The notes: generated from the sequence alone by a model not told the origin. A stretch of 64,000 nucleotides of DNA from Faecalicatena_A orotica (GCF_040545875.1 NZ_JBEPMR010000001.1); one strand, 5' to 3'; counted from the stretch's first letter, positions 25,551 through 34,687 are shown. Translations and numbers: made by a program.

Positions 25551-25585
25551 TCCGGCCGGAAAACCAGCTTCTATTTCCGGCCGGA
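25551..25585 (+). terminator. Hairpin after the lipoprotein gene
   Basis: A perfect 12-bp stem TCCGGCCGGAAA / TTTCCGGCCGGA. No T-run follows; it probably serves both converging genes. Confidence 0.6.
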
Positions 25586-25624
25586 CAAAATCCAAATTCT
25601 GCTGCACTGCCCCATGCATTTTAA

Positions 25625-26242
25625 CTATCTTATAAAATTAGTACCGATTCTTTCTTCCTTTTCCGGCAGCCCGTATTTTTCTTTGCCAAGTGCAATGCTC
25701 TTCATCAGAAAAGACATATTCGCTGCCAGTGTCCGCATAATCTGCAGCCCTTCTTCATCCTGTACTGCCTCACCGGCATTGTTCCCATGAAGGCTGTTCC
25801 AGTACTGGCTGGACGCTACAGGCATCCCGCAGATGGTAAAATATTTATTCAATTCGTCAAATGTCGATGATAATCCGCCCCTTCTCGCAGTCACAACACT
25901 TGCCCCTGTTTTCATCGTTTTATCAAAGGATGTGCTGTAAAAGAGCCTGTCAAGCAGTGCAATCAATGTGGCATTTGCAGACGCATAATAAACAGGACTG
26001 GATACCACCAGACCATCTGCGGCCTCGAATTTAGGGGCTATCTCATTCACCAAATCATCTATCACACATTTACCGTGTTCGAAGCAGTAACCACAGGCCA
26101 TACATCCCCTGACAGCCTGATTTCCAACCTGAATCACTTCTGTCTCAATCTCATTCTGGTGAAAAACCTTCACCATCTCCTGAAGGGCAATGTAATTGCT
26201 TCCCTTTGCATGTGGACTTCCGTTTAATAATAGTACTTTCAT
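25625..26242 (-). CDS. NADPH-dependent FMN reductase / flavodoxin-fold oxidoreductase
   Basis: A 205-aa protein of the NADPH-dependent FMN reductase family, iron-sulphur flavoprotein-like. The phosphate loop L-L-N-G-S-P-H-A-K-G-S is at the N-terminus, a C-M-A-C-G-Y-C cluster appears near residue 47, and S-P-V-Y-Y-A-S-A-N-A-T matches the flavin-binding loop. It would bind FMN and reduce quinones, flavins or metal complexes in the cytoplasm. It lies 47 bases after the AEC transporter gene on the same strand and may be cotranscribed. The physiological substrate is unknown. Confidence 0.88.
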   Translation of the reverse strand: MKVLLLNGSPHAKGSNYIALQEMVKVFHQNEIETEVIQVGNQAVRGCMACGYCFEHGKCVIDDLVNEIAPKFEAADGLVVSSPVYYASANATLIALLDRLFYSTSFDKTMKTGASVVTARRGGLSSTFDELNKYFTICGMPVASSQYWNSLHGNNAGEAVQDEEGLQIMRTLAANMSFLMKSIALGKEKYGLPEKEERIGTNFIR

Positions 26243-26289
26243 AAATCCTTCCTCCTTTTACAATAAAATATCGTTCTAATCCATCCGCT

Positions 26290-27234
26290 TTACAGCATTC
26301 CCATGTTCTTGAGAATATAGAGCCAGCCTGTCAGACTGAAAGCGCTGAACAGTGTAGTCAGCATGACCACGCTGGACGTCAGAATGCCTTCGTGCTTCAT
26401 ATTTTTTGCCATGACAAAGCAGCTTACGGTTGTGGCCGAACCCAGCATAACCAGGATGGCTACGAGTTCTTCTTTCCGAAACCCCATTTTCACAGCCAGC
26501 GGCAGGAACAGGGCACAGTATCCAATCAGTTTCATAAAGGCCGCCAGAAGGGCCGGGCGTACTTTAGAAAATGCTTTCTTAATATCAAAGGTGGCCCCCA
26601 TTGCCATAAGCCCCATCGGGGTAGCCATTGCCGCTACACTTGTTACGGTTTTTTCCATAACGGGCGGCATCGGGATTCTAAGCAGGGACCAGAGAATTCC
26701 GGCAGCTATTCCTAAGATAATCGGATTCTTCAGGATTCCCTTTCCTGTACTGACCAGCATCTCCTTATCCAGTTTACTCTCTCCCGGACCAAACAGCGAC
26801 AGGACAATGACCGCCATGATATTATAGATCGGCACACTGCCGATAATCATGAGCGGCGCTATATGAGCTGTTCCGTATACGTTTTGTATGATTGCAATTC
26901 CAAGCAGCGCTGCGCTGCTCCTATAAGAAGCCTGTATGAATTCTCCTTTTATGGCCTTATCTTTCCATATCAGGGAGATGACTGAAGAAATCCCTATGCT
27001 GAGCACCGTGACTGCCGCACAAAACAACACAAATCTGCTGTCCCATACACTGCGGATATCAACGGATGCAAGATCATTAAATACGAGGACCGGAAGAGGG
27101 ACGACAAATACAAACTTATTCATTTTTGCCGCAAAATCTTCCTCTATCCATCCGATTTTTTTGAAAAAAAGTCCCAGCATCATTAACAGAAAAACCGGGA
27201 CAGTAGCATTTAAACTAAATATTAAATTCTCCAT
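26290..27234 (-). CDS. AEC-family (auxin efflux carrier-like) transporter
   Basis: A 314-aa membrane protein with about ten hydrophobic segments in two repeats, matching the AEC family. Bacterial members such as MleP or MdcF move malate, malonate or other organic anions. Glycine/proline-rich breaks typical of the family occur near I-L-W-S-L-L-R-I-P-M-P-P and A-T-P-M-G-L-M-A-M-G. The ribosome site is weak. The downstream flavodoxin-type reductase may share the transcript. The substrate is not predictable. Confidence 0.88.
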   Translation of the reverse strand: MENLIFSLNATVPVFLLMMLGLFFKKIGWIEEDFAAKMNKFVFVVPLPVLVFNDLASVDIRSVWDSRFVLFCAAVTVLSIGISSVISLIWKDKAIKGEFIQASYRSSAALLGIAIIQNVYGTAHIAPLMIIGSVPIYNIMAVIVLSLFGPGESKLDKEMLVSTGKGILKNPIILGIAAGILWSLLRIPMPPVMEKTVTSVAAMATPMGLMAMGATFDIKKAFSKVRPALLAAFMKLIGYCALFLPLAVKMGFRKEELVAILVMLGSATTVSCFVMAKNMKHEGILTSSVVMLTTLFSAFSLTGWLYILKNMGML

Positions 27235-27323
27235 GACTGCCTGTGCTTTCTAATTGTTCTTGAATTTACTCCATATAATTATAGATGCAATCCCATAAAT
27301 TTACAATAGAGGAAACACAAGGA

Positions 27324-27358
27324 GACATGAAGCAGAATTTCATTTCCGACTTCATGTC
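27324..27358 (-). terminator. Hairpin after the NifX-like gene
   Basis: A perfect 9-bp stem GACATGAAG / CTTCATGTC, about 36 bases past the stop of the gene at 27394. The T-run is poor. Confidence 0.5.
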
Positions 27359-27393
27359 CCCCTTAAGTAGCCAGTTACTTCTTATAAGATAAA

Positions 27394-27798
27394 CTAATTA
27401 CCTGCACACCCGTGTTTGTCTTCTCCGCAGGAGTGGCTTCCGCAGTCATGTCCTTCTGCATGATGATGATGGCTGCACATCGTATCCGGATTATATGCAA
27501 GTGTCCCTTCCAGCAGTGCCTCCACACTGGCATCTGCATCTCCGGTCACTCCCGGGTACAGTTCCATACCGATATCGGCAAGTGCCACGCGGGCGCCGCC
27601 CCCGATTCCGCCGCAGATCAGGGCCTGTACATGATGGTTCTGGAGAAATCCTGCAAGTGCACCGTGTCCGCTGCCAGCCGCACTCACGACCTCTGATGAT
27701 ACGATCTTTTTGTCCTCGGTCTCATAGATCTTAAAGTTCTCACAATGTCCGAAATGTTGAAATACCTGTCCGTTGTCATATGTTACTGCAATTTTCAT
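27394..27798 (-). CDS. NifX/NifB-type iron-molybdenum cofactor-binding protein with His/Cys tail
   Basis: A 134-aa protein. Residues 1-105 form the dinitrogenase iron-molybdenum cofactor-binding fold (I-A-V-T-Y-D-N-G-Q-V-F-Q-H-F-G-H-C at the start, I-C-G-G-I-G-G-G-A-R in the middle). The last 25 residues are a histidine/cysteine tail (H-H-H-H, then spaced Cys and His) suited to metal binding. In non-nitrogen-fixing Clostridia these proteins are thought to handle metal clusters. The neighbour upstream is a DUF134 regulator, a common pairing. Confidence 0.88.
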   Translation of the reverse strand: MKIAVTYDNGQVFQHFGHCENFKIYETEDKKIVSSEVVSAAGSGHGALAGFLQNHHVQALICGGIGGGARVALADIGMELYPGVTGDADASVEALLEGTLAYNPDTMCSHHHHAEGHDCGSHSCGEDKHGCAGN

Positions 27799-27918
27799 AT
27801 TGAATGCCTCCTTGATGATTACTTGATTTAATCCATCTTCTGAGTGGGCAATACAGACTCAGATTGGCGCCTCAGCCTAGAGGATATGAAATGATTGTAC
27901 AACTTTTTCCGGCATATG

Positions 27919-28266
27919 TCAATTATTATCACTGCAGTGTCTCTGGATGCATCTCCTGCGGCAGCACTCCTTTGCCTTTGGGCAGATTTCATACACACCG
28001 CCCCCGATTTTTAATTTTCTGCCTTCCACGAGCGTTTCTGCCAGCTTTTTTCTTGCCGAATCATAAATGGACTGTACAGTAGTCCTTGCCACATTCATCT
28101 GCTGTGCACACTCCTCTTGGGAATATCCCTGATGGTCGATCAGACGGACAGCCTCGTATTCGTCAATCGTCATTATTATCTCTTCCCCGGAATCTATCTT
28201 TGCAGGGGCAAACTCATCGATTCCCGGCATCTCGCAGATTCGTCTGCACTTAACCCGACGTCCCAT
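27919..28266 (-). CDS. DUF134-family putative DNA-binding regulator
   Basis: A 115-aa protein with the DUF134 opening G-R-R-V-K-C-R-R-I and a sigma-like helix-turn-helix (Y-S-Q-E-E-C-A-Q-Q-M-N-V-A-R-T-T-V-Q-S-I-Y). A C-terminal cysteine cluster (C-P-K-A-K-E-C-C-R-R-R-C) could bind metal. The ATG at 28264-28266 has AGAGGTG upstream; a GTG three codons earlier is less likely. DUF134 proteins are routinely encoded beside NifX-like proteins, and this one probably regulates the gene at 27394. Confidence 0.88.
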   Translation of the reverse strand: MGRRVKCRRICEMPGIDEFAPAKIDSGEEIIMTIDEYEAVRLIDHQGYSQEECAQQMNVARTTVQSIYDSARKKLAETLVEGRKLKIGGGVYEICPKAKECCRRRCIQRHCSDNN

Positions 28267-28368
28267 GTACCACACCTCTCATCTTAAAAACGGAAACAAA
28301 ATATATCATTTATTCCATTGTCAAATCTATTTTTACCAGCATCGTAACTATTCAGAACCCATGAACAG

Positions 28369-28817
28369 TTACTCCGTATCTTCTTTCTGTATTTCCTCCA
28401 CCAGCTTTTCAATAACAGAAAGATCCTCCTCCAAAAGCTCAGCGATTTGAGCCGCAGAATGGCCTTTTTTAAGTTTCTTTTGAATCTGGGACTTCAGATA
28501 ATCCATGTTGCCTTTCTTATATCCGTCCTCGAATCCATCCTCGAATCCACCCTCATACCCAGACTCGTATCCTTCTTTGCGAAGTGAATCATAATGGAGT
28601 TTGTCGTTAAAGTTTGAAAGTATCATATTAACCACCTCACCGCGGTTCTTTCTAAGAATATCAGCAAGTATCCCCTCTTCTATACATTCATCCACCGCCC
28701 TGTTCACAGCATCCTCCAAAGCAAATTTCCTGCTCAGGTATCCCCGGACATAGTTGCTCTGTTAATTCGAAACTTGCGTCCAATCTTCTTGAACCGTTTT
28801 AAAACAATATTCGCCAT
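28369..28817 (-). pseudogene. Remnant of Rpn/PD-(D/E)XK-type transposase-like gene
   Basis: Residues readable from 28719 to 28369 match the C-terminal tail of Rpn-family nuclease/transposase-like proteins: A-V-N-R-A-V-D-E-C-I-E-E-G-I-L, then L-R-K-N-R-G-E-V-V, a G-Y-E-x-G-F-E-D-G repeat and a charged helical end. A start with AGGAAGG ribosome site at 28815-28817 opens a different frame (M-A-N-I-V-L-K-R-F-K-K-I-G) that stops after about 27 codons. The nuclease core is missing, so an internal deletion with frameshift is likely. It borders the A+T-rich island to its right. Confidence 0.7.
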
Positions 28818-29022
28818 ATGTTTCCTTCCTTTCATTTTATCATAATCAGTTTGGAAAAAGTAGTTATTTCTACCAGAATAAAATAATAAGAAACAGAATG
28901 TAAAAAAGAATAAATCATCAGTAATACTTTTTTACGGTTAATTACCTTTTAGAGAAATCGTTATTTCTGTTGTTATGAATTTCTGATATAGTTTCATCAG
29001 TCTCTGAAATTTTACAATTTCA

Positions 29023-29817
29023 TCATTCATACCCTAAACAACATTTAAGAATTTTGGAAAACTCTGATGCATGATCTCTGGGACAATTATGATAACCAGG
29101 AAATCCAACCACTTGAAATGGGGTTTTTTCACATATTTTTTGGATTCCTTTCCAGAATATATTACCATAAGAACCTTTGCTACATGCAAATATTGTTCGA
29201 TCCTTATCCATCTTATCATATGGTACCTTCGAACAAAAAATATGAAAAAACTCATTTTTAATAAAATGAAAATAATTAGTCATCATATACTCCTGTTCAC
29301 GTATTGTAGGCGGCGGGGATTCCGGGTCCCCATCCCCCATTAATTCAGAAAAGCGTATCATCGCAAGAGAATATTGCTCTTTACGAATTAACTCTACAAT
29401 AGCTTGAATCCAAACTGCTTCGATACTATTTTCAACTACGGATGATTCCTCAAAAGGTTCAAATAATATCAGCTTTGATACCCACTCTGAATATCGAATT
29501 GCGAATTTTGCTGATACTGCACACCCAGCACTGTGCGCAAATAAAATAATCGGCTCTCCGATATATTCCAATATCATTCGTATATCTTCAACCTGAATTT
29601 CCAAGCTAAAATTATCTGTTGGATATTGATTGCTTCTGCCATAACCTCGTCGATCAAATGTAATCACCCTAAAATTCTCCGAGAGACTCTCTTCAGCCTC
29701 ATCATAGAAACTACTGTCACATGCAGAACCGTGAACCATCAAAAGCACAGGCCCGGAACCTTTCTCTCTGACATATATATCTGTGTTCTTATTTTTGAGA
29801 AATAATTCTTTGTCCAT
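29023..29817 (-). CDS. Alpha/beta hydrolase
   Basis: A 264-aa alpha/beta hydrolase with the oxyanion strand M-V-H-G-S, nucleophile elbow A-H-S-A-G (Ser96), acidic candidates in the E-P-F-E-E loop and a C-terminal histidine region G-Y-H-N-C-P-R-D-H. There is no signal peptide, so it is cytoplasmic. AGGAGT lies 5 bases before the ATG. It follows the holo-ACP synthase gene by seven bases and ends the buk-ptb-acpS transcript. In this context it may act as a thioesterase or product-releasing hydrolase for an acyl-CoA or acyl-ACP. The substrate is unproven. Confidence 0.85.
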   Translation of the reverse strand: MDKELFLKNKNTDIYVREKGSGPVLLMVHGSACDSSFYDEAEESLSENFRVITFDRRGYGRSNQYPTDNFSLEIQVEDIRMILEYIGEPIILFAHSAGCAVSAKFAIRYSEWVSKLILFEPFEESSVVENSIEAVWIQAIVELIRKEQYSLAMIRFSELMGDGDPESPPPTIREQEYMMTNYFHFIKNEFFHIFCSKVPYDKMDKDRTIFACSKGSYGNIFWKGIQKICEKTPFQVVGFPGYHNCPRDHASEFSKILKCCLGYE

Positions 29818-29824
29818 CTTACTC

Positions 29825-30208
29825 CTATTCTGTTTTTTCGGCTATGGCATAGGCTATAACCAGACCATCGTCTCCAGAAAGTGAAATATGTATTCTATCA
29901 ACATCAGCAAGAAGTAAAAAATGTTTCAGTTCTTCTGTAATGATTACATACGGTGCACCATAAACATCATGACTACTCTCAATCTTTCTAAAATCCAGAC
30001 CCGACTTAGGAATGAGAGGTATAATTGCTTTGAATACGGCTTCCTTTACAGCAAACCGTCCAGCCAAATATTCTGCACAATCATTCTGTAGCGCTTCTGC
30101 CAATTCGGATTTACTGAATATATTTCGAAGAAAATGCGTTTCTTTGATTTCAAGCCAATTTTGGATATCACTTACATGCACTAAATCAACACCGATTCCC
30201 CGAATCAT
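29825..30208 (-). CDS. acpS: Holo-ACP synthase (dedicated copy)
   Basis: A 127-aa AcpS-type phosphopantetheinyl transferase that moves the 4'-phosphopantetheine arm of CoA onto an acyl carrier protein serine. The signature residues are present: G-I-G-V-D with Asp8 and the A-G-R-F-A-V-K-E-A-V-F-K-A helix carrying the magnesium glutamate. The start overlaps the stop of the ptb-like gene by 4 bases (ATGA), indicating translational coupling. It is unusual to find acpS inside a catabolic-looking ptb/buk cluster; with the ACP gene at 34703 it is probably a pathway-specific activator. It could instead be the only chromosomal copy. Confidence 0.9.
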   Translation of the reverse strand: MIRGIGVDLVHVSDIQNWLEIKETHFLRNIFSKSELAEALQNDCAEYLAGRFAVKEAVFKAIIPLIPKSGLDFRKIESSHDVYGAPYVIITEELKHFLLLADVDRIHISLSGDDGLVIAYAIAEKTE

Positions 30209-31113
30209 TTTTCAATTCTCATTGATTCCAGTACAGCGCAAAGAATTGAATAATATTTCGTATCAAAGCTGTCTGTTCTGCTTGTAAATACAACCGGAGA
30301 AGTGGTTCCACACATAATACTTGCCGTTGGAATATGTGCAAAAAAGTGTAATGATTTATGCAATATATTACCGGCACATAATTCTGGGATCAGCAGAATA
30401 TCTGCACGACCTGCCACTTTACTGGAAATTCCCTTGTGTTTTGCTGCCTCTAAACTAACAGCATTATCCAAAGCAAACGGACCTTCCACTGTGATACCAT
30501 TATCCCATTCCATCATAGCAAGCTCATTCGCTTCCATACTGCTGACAATATTGGGAGCTGGATTTTCAACCGCAGACAGCACAGCTACCTTTGGTTTGTC
30601 AATCCCTAAAATATTTGCCAGTTTTGCTGCATTTTTAATAAGTAGCTTTTTGTCTTCCAAATCCGGGGCAACATTCAATGCACAGTCTGTTATCAATATC
30701 AAGCGCTCTTCATCAGGATAATATACAACTGTTGTTTCACTTAAAATAGTATCCATATCCATCAATCCTCTAAGAGGATTCATGATAGAAGTAAGGTATG
30801 TGGTGCTCTGCATCTTTCCCTTCATAGGAATATCTGCAATTCCGTCATTAACCATTTGGAAGGCTAATGCTGCAGCCTTATTTTCTGCTGGTTCGTGAAT
30901 AATCTCATAATCCGAAGCAGGTTCGTTGCAACTTGCCAATAATTCTTGAATAATTGGCTCATCTCCTATTAAAATACCATCGACAATTTTTTTTCGTTTG
31001 GCATTTACTACTGCCTCCAATGCCACTTCATCATGTGCTCCGCACAAAACAAGTTTTTTTCTTTTATCGCTAGTTAAAACATATTCTTCTATTTCCTGAA
31101 AATTTTTAAACAT
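30205..31113 (-). CDS. ptb: Phosphate butyryltransferase-like acyltransferase
   Basis: A 302-aa protein of the phosphate acetyl/butyryltransferase family that exchanges acyl-CoA and phosphate for acyl phosphate and CoA. Family features are the early L-V-L-C-G-A-H-D-E strand, the M-K-G-K-M-Q-S-T substrate loop, I-T-D-C-A-L-N-V-A-P, and V-L-S-A-V-E-N-P-A-P. Clostridial Ptb is of similar length. The ATG at 31111-31113 is preferred because GAGG lies 7 bases upstream; it overlaps the end of the butyrate kinase gene by 8 bases. Its partner kinase is adjacent, as in classical ptb-buk operons, though here buk comes first. Confidence 0.88.
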   Translation of the reverse strand: MFKNFQEIEEYVLTSDKRKKLVLCGAHDEVALEAVVNAKRKKIVDGILIGDEPIIQELLASCNEPASDYEIIHEPAENKAAALAFQMVNDGIADIPMKGKMQSTTYLTSIMNPLRGLMDMDTILSETTVVYYPDEERLILITDCALNVAPDLEDKKLLIKNAAKLANILGIDKPKVAVLSAVENPAPNIVSSMEANELAMMEWDNGITVEGPFALDNAVSLEAAKHKGISSKVAGRADILLIPELCAGNILHKSLHFFAHIPTASIMCGTTSPVVFTSRTDSFDTKYYSILCAVLESMRIEK

Positions 31114-32194
31114 ATTCATTCCTCATTGATTTAAAATTTTTGATTTCCTCTAATCCAGTTAATCCATCATAGGCACGTTCGCATAACGCCTCCATCTCCC
31201 GTTCTCCAGGCAGTATTTTTACTGGTGCAATAAAGGTGACGCGATCACAGATATGCTGTGTGATGAATTTGGAGTTTGCCATACCACCAATCATTAAAAT
31301 TGCGTCGACATCGCCTTTAAGTACAGTAGCATAGGCACCGATATCCTTTGCCGTTTGATAACACATAGCATCAAGCACATCATATGCATAGGAATCTCCT
31401 TCGTTTATCTGCTTTTCAATCTGTCGAATATCTGTACTTCCAAGATAAGCAACAAGCCCTGCTTCACCATTGATATGACGCATCATTTCCGAAAGTGTAT
31501 ACTTTCCGGAATAACACAGCTTAACGAGTTCTCCAATCGGGACTGAGCAACAGCGATTATTTGAAAAAGGACCTTCTCCTTCCAATGCATCCGGCCCATC
31601 TATCATATATCCTTTTCTATGTGCAACTACGCTGATTCCTCCACCAAGCATGACAACAATCAGATTCAGGTCTTCATAATTGCAGCCGATAGAATCCGCA
31701 TAGTATCTTGCCATTGCCTTTTGATTCAATGCTTGAAAGCAAGATCTTCTGGAAATCTCTTTAAGCCCGGAAATTCGAGCAATAGGTTCAAATTCATCGG
31801 TTGAGGGAGTATCCAGTGTCAACGGTACCGTTTTTTTATCTTTGGTTAATTCATAGGCGATACGAACCCCTACAGAACAAACATGAACGCCGTATTCACC
31901 ACTTTCCACCTGTTCAAGCATAGCTTCGTTGATATAATACAATCCACCCGGAATCGGTTCCGTTTGACCACCCCGCGAAACAAATGCATCTAAATCATCA
32001 AGTGCTATATTGTGCTCGTCCATATAATTTATAATACACTTTGTTCGATAATCCTGTTGATCAAAAACACTTTTAAATCCCTGGATTTCATTGCTGTCAT
32101 GAGCAATACTGTCTTTGATAATACAGTTATTATTTTCGTAATAAGCCACCTTCGTTGAAGTAGACCCTAAGTTAATAGCAAATATTTTTTTCAT
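31106..32194 (-). CDS. buk: Butyrate kinase-like acyl kinase
   Basis: A 362-aa acetate/butyrate kinase-family protein converting acyl phosphate plus ADP to acid plus ATP. ASKHA motifs are visible: N-L-G-S-T-S-T-K-V-A at the N-terminus, the D-T-P-S-T-D-E-F segment, V-V-M-L-G-G-G-I-S-V and the adenosine-binding I-L-M-I-G-G-M-A-N-S. GGAG lies 10 bases before the ATG. It heads a buk-ptb-acpS-hydrolase transcript, divergent from a TetR regulator. With Ptb it could yield ATP and an organic acid, or run backwards to supply acyl-CoA starters. Chain-length preference is unknown. Confidence 0.9.
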   Translation of the reverse strand: MKKIFAINLGSTSTKVAYYENNNCIIKDSIAHDSNEIQGFKSVFDQQDYRTKCIINYMDEHNIALDDLDAFVSRGGQTEPIPGGLYYINEAMLEQVESGEYGVHVCSVGVRIAYELTKDKKTVPLTLDTPSTDEFEPIARISGLKEISRRSCFQALNQKAMARYYADSIGCNYEDLNLIVVMLGGGISVVAHRKGYMIDGPDALEGEGPFSNNRCCSVPIGELVKLCYSGKYTLSEMMRHINGEAGLVAYLGSTDIRQIEKQINEGDSYAYDVLDAMCYQTAKDIGAYATVLKGDVDAILMIGGMANSKFITQHICDRVTFIAPVKILPGEREMEALCERAYDGLTGLEEIKNFKSMRNEYV

Positions 32195-32310
32195 AATCTG
32201 AAAACTCCATTTTTAAATGTTTTTCTTAGATAACTCCAGATAATCAATTTTTTCTTGTATTTTTACCCTGTTTCTTATATTATTAAAGTTAAGAAATGGG
32301 AGGTATACAT

Positions 32311-32889
32311 TTGAAAAATACCAATTGTAAAACAAAAATCCGAGATACCTTCTGGGATTTATTAAGTACAAAAGATATAAATCAGATTCACGTAAAAGAA
32401 ATCACTGAAATATTAGGGATTAATAGAAGTACCTTCTACCTTTATTATGACTCCATTTATGATATTCTTCAGGAAATAGAGGATAATTTTTTTGTTCAAA
32501 CAGTCTCTTCCGTGAAGCTGTTTGTTCGTTTTCCGTTGGAAGACCGGTATTTCACATTCCCACATCCTGGTATAATCGATTTTCTTGAATTTTGTCGCAA
32601 AAACAAAAAACTCATTAAGGTATTGCTGATTGATCGCAAAGATCCAAAATTTATAAATGAATATGAGCAACATATTAAAGAAACCTTCTGCCAAAAGGCC
32701 GTAAAAGAGCATTATATCTCTTCAGACATTGATCCACGGTTTCAAAACGCATACTTCAAACAAATGATCGATGGTCATCTGTCGTTTGTTCGCTGGTGGA
32801 TCGAGAATGATGATGATATGCCGGATGAGCAAACTGCATTGCTTGTGTATCGATTAATGTATGCTCCGTTTCGATACATCAAACCATGA
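32311..32889 (+). CDS. TetR-family regulator of the acyl cluster
   Basis: A 192-aa regulator with an N-terminal TetR-type helix-turn-helix (I-T-E-I-L-G-I-N-R-S-T-F-Y-L-Y-Y) and a helical C-terminal ligand domain. A TTG start at 32311 is preferred because GGGAGG (32297-32302) is spaced 8 bases from it; an upstream ATG at 32296 would overlap that ribosome site. The gene lies between the two halves of the cluster, divergent from buk and convergent with the OB-fold gene, and probably controls one or both promoters, possibly with an acyl-CoA as ligand. Confidence 0.85.
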   Translation: MKNTNCKTKIRDTFWDLLSTKDINQIHVKEITEILGINRSTFYLYYDSIYDILQEIEDNFFVQTVSSVKLFVRFPLEDRYFTFPHPGIIDFLEFCRKNKKLIKVLLIDRKDPKFINEYEQHIKETFCQKAVKEHYISSDIDPRFQNAYFKQMIDGHLSFVRWWIENDDDMPDEQTALLVYRLMYAPFRYIKP

Positions 32890-32904
32890 TTCATAGAATT
32901 CTAT

Positions 32905-32936
32905 AAAATCAGAACCCCATTTAGGGTTCTGATTTT
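32905..32936. terminator. Bidirectional terminator between TetR and OB-fold genes
   Basis: A perfect 13-bp stem AAAATCAGAACCC / GGGTTCTGATTTT with a six-base loop. T-runs occur on both strands, which fits the convergent genes on either side. Confidence 0.92.
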
Positions 32937-32955
32937 CATTCTGAACCTTCATCCA

Positions 32956-33372
32956 TTATTCGTCTAATTCCCAAAACAACATCTTATACCCGTCTCGCTG
33001 CACGATACAAGGTTTTACTGGAACCGGTAATTTTGCATTCAATTCTTCCAACCGATCCTCACCTACCTTCAGTACTACAGTATTCATACCGTCCAAAATA
33101 TCTCCTTCTTCAATCTGTACAATAGCCCACATAAAATCGCCATATTCTTCTGTCAGCCCCGGATTATTCTGCATCATAGACTGCGGTATAAAACAAGTAG
33201 CATATGCTTTACCGGATATTTCACACCATTCAGTATCCAAATGTCCGCATTCATTGCATGCATAATGAGGTGGAAACTCAATATGTCCGCATTCAGGACA
33301 TCTGCGCCCCAATAATTTTCCTTCTTCGAGGCCCTCATACCATTTCTTAACAATTCTTTCTACGCGTTCCAT
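32956..33372 (-). CDS. DUF35 zinc-ribbon/OB-fold acyl-CoA-binding protein
   Basis: A 138-aa protein with an N-terminal helix, a rubredoxin-like zinc ribbon (C-P-E-C-G-H and C-N-E-C-G-H) and an OB-fold C-terminal half. DUF35 proteins pair with SCP2-type thiolases; in archaea one bridges acetoacetyl-CoA thiolase and HMG-CoA synthase, and PhlB of the phloroglucinol acetyltransferase is a relative. The gene follows the thiolase gene by 19 bases with a clear AAGGAGG, so the two products very likely form a complex. Confidence 0.9.
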   Translation of the reverse strand: MERVERIVKKWYEGLEEGKLLGRRCPECGHIEFPPHYACNECGHLDTEWCEISGKAYATCFIPQSMMQNNPGLTEEYGDFMWAIVQIEEGDILDGMNTVVLKVGEDRLEELNAKLPVPVKPCIVQRDGYKMLFWELDE

Positions 33373-33391
33373 CTATATCCCTCCTTATGCT

Positions 33392-34687
33392 TTAAAGTTT
33401 ATTCAGAATCTGAACAGTAACATTCTGTCCGCCACCGAAACCACGTAACATTGCATACTGCGGATCTACCTTCACTTGAGTCCGTCCCATTTCTCCACGA
33501 AGCTGTTTGACAGCCTCAAAGATATCGTGAAGGCCCGATGTTCCATGTGCATGGCCATACTGACAACGTCCTCCGTTTGTATTAATCGGACGATCGCCGT
33601 CAAACGCAGTTCTGCTTTCTAACATATATTTCCATCCTTCTCCCTTCGGAAGGTATTCGCATTCCTCTGCTGCAAGAAGTTGAGAGGAATTAAAGAAGTC
33701 ATTCGCATAAAAAATATCCATATCAGCTCCAGTAAGTCCTGTCAACTCCTTAATCTGTTCATAGGCACCCGATGTAGCGTATTTCTCCAAATTACCGATC
33801 ATTCCATTCAATGTTGCATGTCCTGTTCCAAGAACTTCAATCGGATGATCCGTATACTTATATGCCATTTCTGTTGGACAAACAATAAGGGCTGCCGCAC
33901 CATCGCAACGTAGTTCAAAATTGGAAACTCTCAGATATCTGGTAAATTTGGGATTATACTGCGAACGGATATATTCTTGGTCTGTCATGCCTACTTCCGC
34001 TGCTTCTTCTGCATAGGTTTTATCATTAAGTGCTCTTGGATTAAGCGCTGCAGCACGACGGCAGTCAATAGATAGCTGACACAACACGTCATCTATTTTA
34101 TCAGCGGTCAATTTATTTTCTTTTACATAGGAATCCAACCAGCTGTCACAGACTAGTGGATTTGCACCTAAACTAGGAGCTGCGTAATCCTTAGAATACA
34201 ATTTATCTAAGCCTTCGGAAATATACAGGTCATTATCAAACTGTCTTCGCATATAGGATGGTTTTCTTGGTGTTGCAAGAGACCAAGACATATCACATCC
34301 ACCTGAAAGAACAATATCATATGTACCTGAAGCTACTGCCATAACCGCCTGTTCCAGTGCAATATAACCGGAACAGCATGCCTCAGAATGATGGGCACTG
34401 GCTTTTCCCTTCATGCCAAACCAGCTGGAATACTGGGCATTCGGAGTTATATAACCGCCCTGTAGTGCCGGCATCGCGCAAGTACTGTAGTAGAATTCTA
34501 CATCTTTTGCTGTAATTCCGGCATCTTTCATTGCTTCGATTGCTGCTGCACCGAACATTTCCAGATCGCTAAGTCCCTCTGTATCCGGATTATCCATAGT
34601 ATACATATATGGAGTAGCGCCAACACCAATAATTGAAACACTTCTGCTTAAAGGTTTGAGTGCCTTATTTTTTATTTTTTTTGCCAT
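33392..34687 (-). CDS. SCP2-type thiolase family acyl-condensing enzyme
   Basis: A 431-aa thiolase-fold enzyme. The nucleophile region reads A-C-C-S-G (Cys104 in the C-x-S-G pattern) and the second catalytic loop G-H-A-H-G-T-S-G. Near the C-terminus G-F-G-G-G-Q replaces the C-G-G-G of degradative thiolases, as in SCP2/PhlC-type enzymes. It should make or break a carbon-carbon bond between two acyl thioesters. It lies between an ACP gene (15 bases upstream) and the DUF35 gene, implying that one substrate may be ACP-bound. It is unlikely to be an ordinary acetoacetyl-CoA thiolase. Confidence 0.88.
   Translation of the reverse strand: MAKKIKNKALKPLSRSVSIIGVGATPYMYTMDNPDTEGLSDLEMFGAAAIEAMKDAGITAKDVEFYYSTCAMPALQGGYITPNAQYSSWFGMKGKASAHHSEACCSGYIALEQAVMAVASGTYDIVLSGGCDMSWSLATPRKPSYMRRQFDNDLYISEGLDKLYSKDYAAPSLGANPLVCDSWLDSYVKENKLTADKIDDVLCQLSIDCRRAAALNPRALNDKTYAEEAAEVGMTDQEYIRSQYNPKFTRYLRVSNFELRCDGAAALIVCPTEMAYKYTDHPIEVLGTGHATLNGMIGNLEKYATSGAYEQIKELTGLTGADMDIFYANDFFNSSQLLAAEECEYLPKGEGWKYMLESRTAFDGDRPINTNGGRCQYGHAHGTSGLHDIFEAVKQLRGEMGRTQVKVDPQYAMLRGFGGGQNVTVQILNKL

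Noticed and set aside
28501..28581. Short G-Y-E-x-G-F-E-D-G repeat as a CRISPR-like or tandem DNA repeat
   Set aside because: It is a coding repeat typical of the C-terminal region of Rpn-like proteins and lacks unique spacers.
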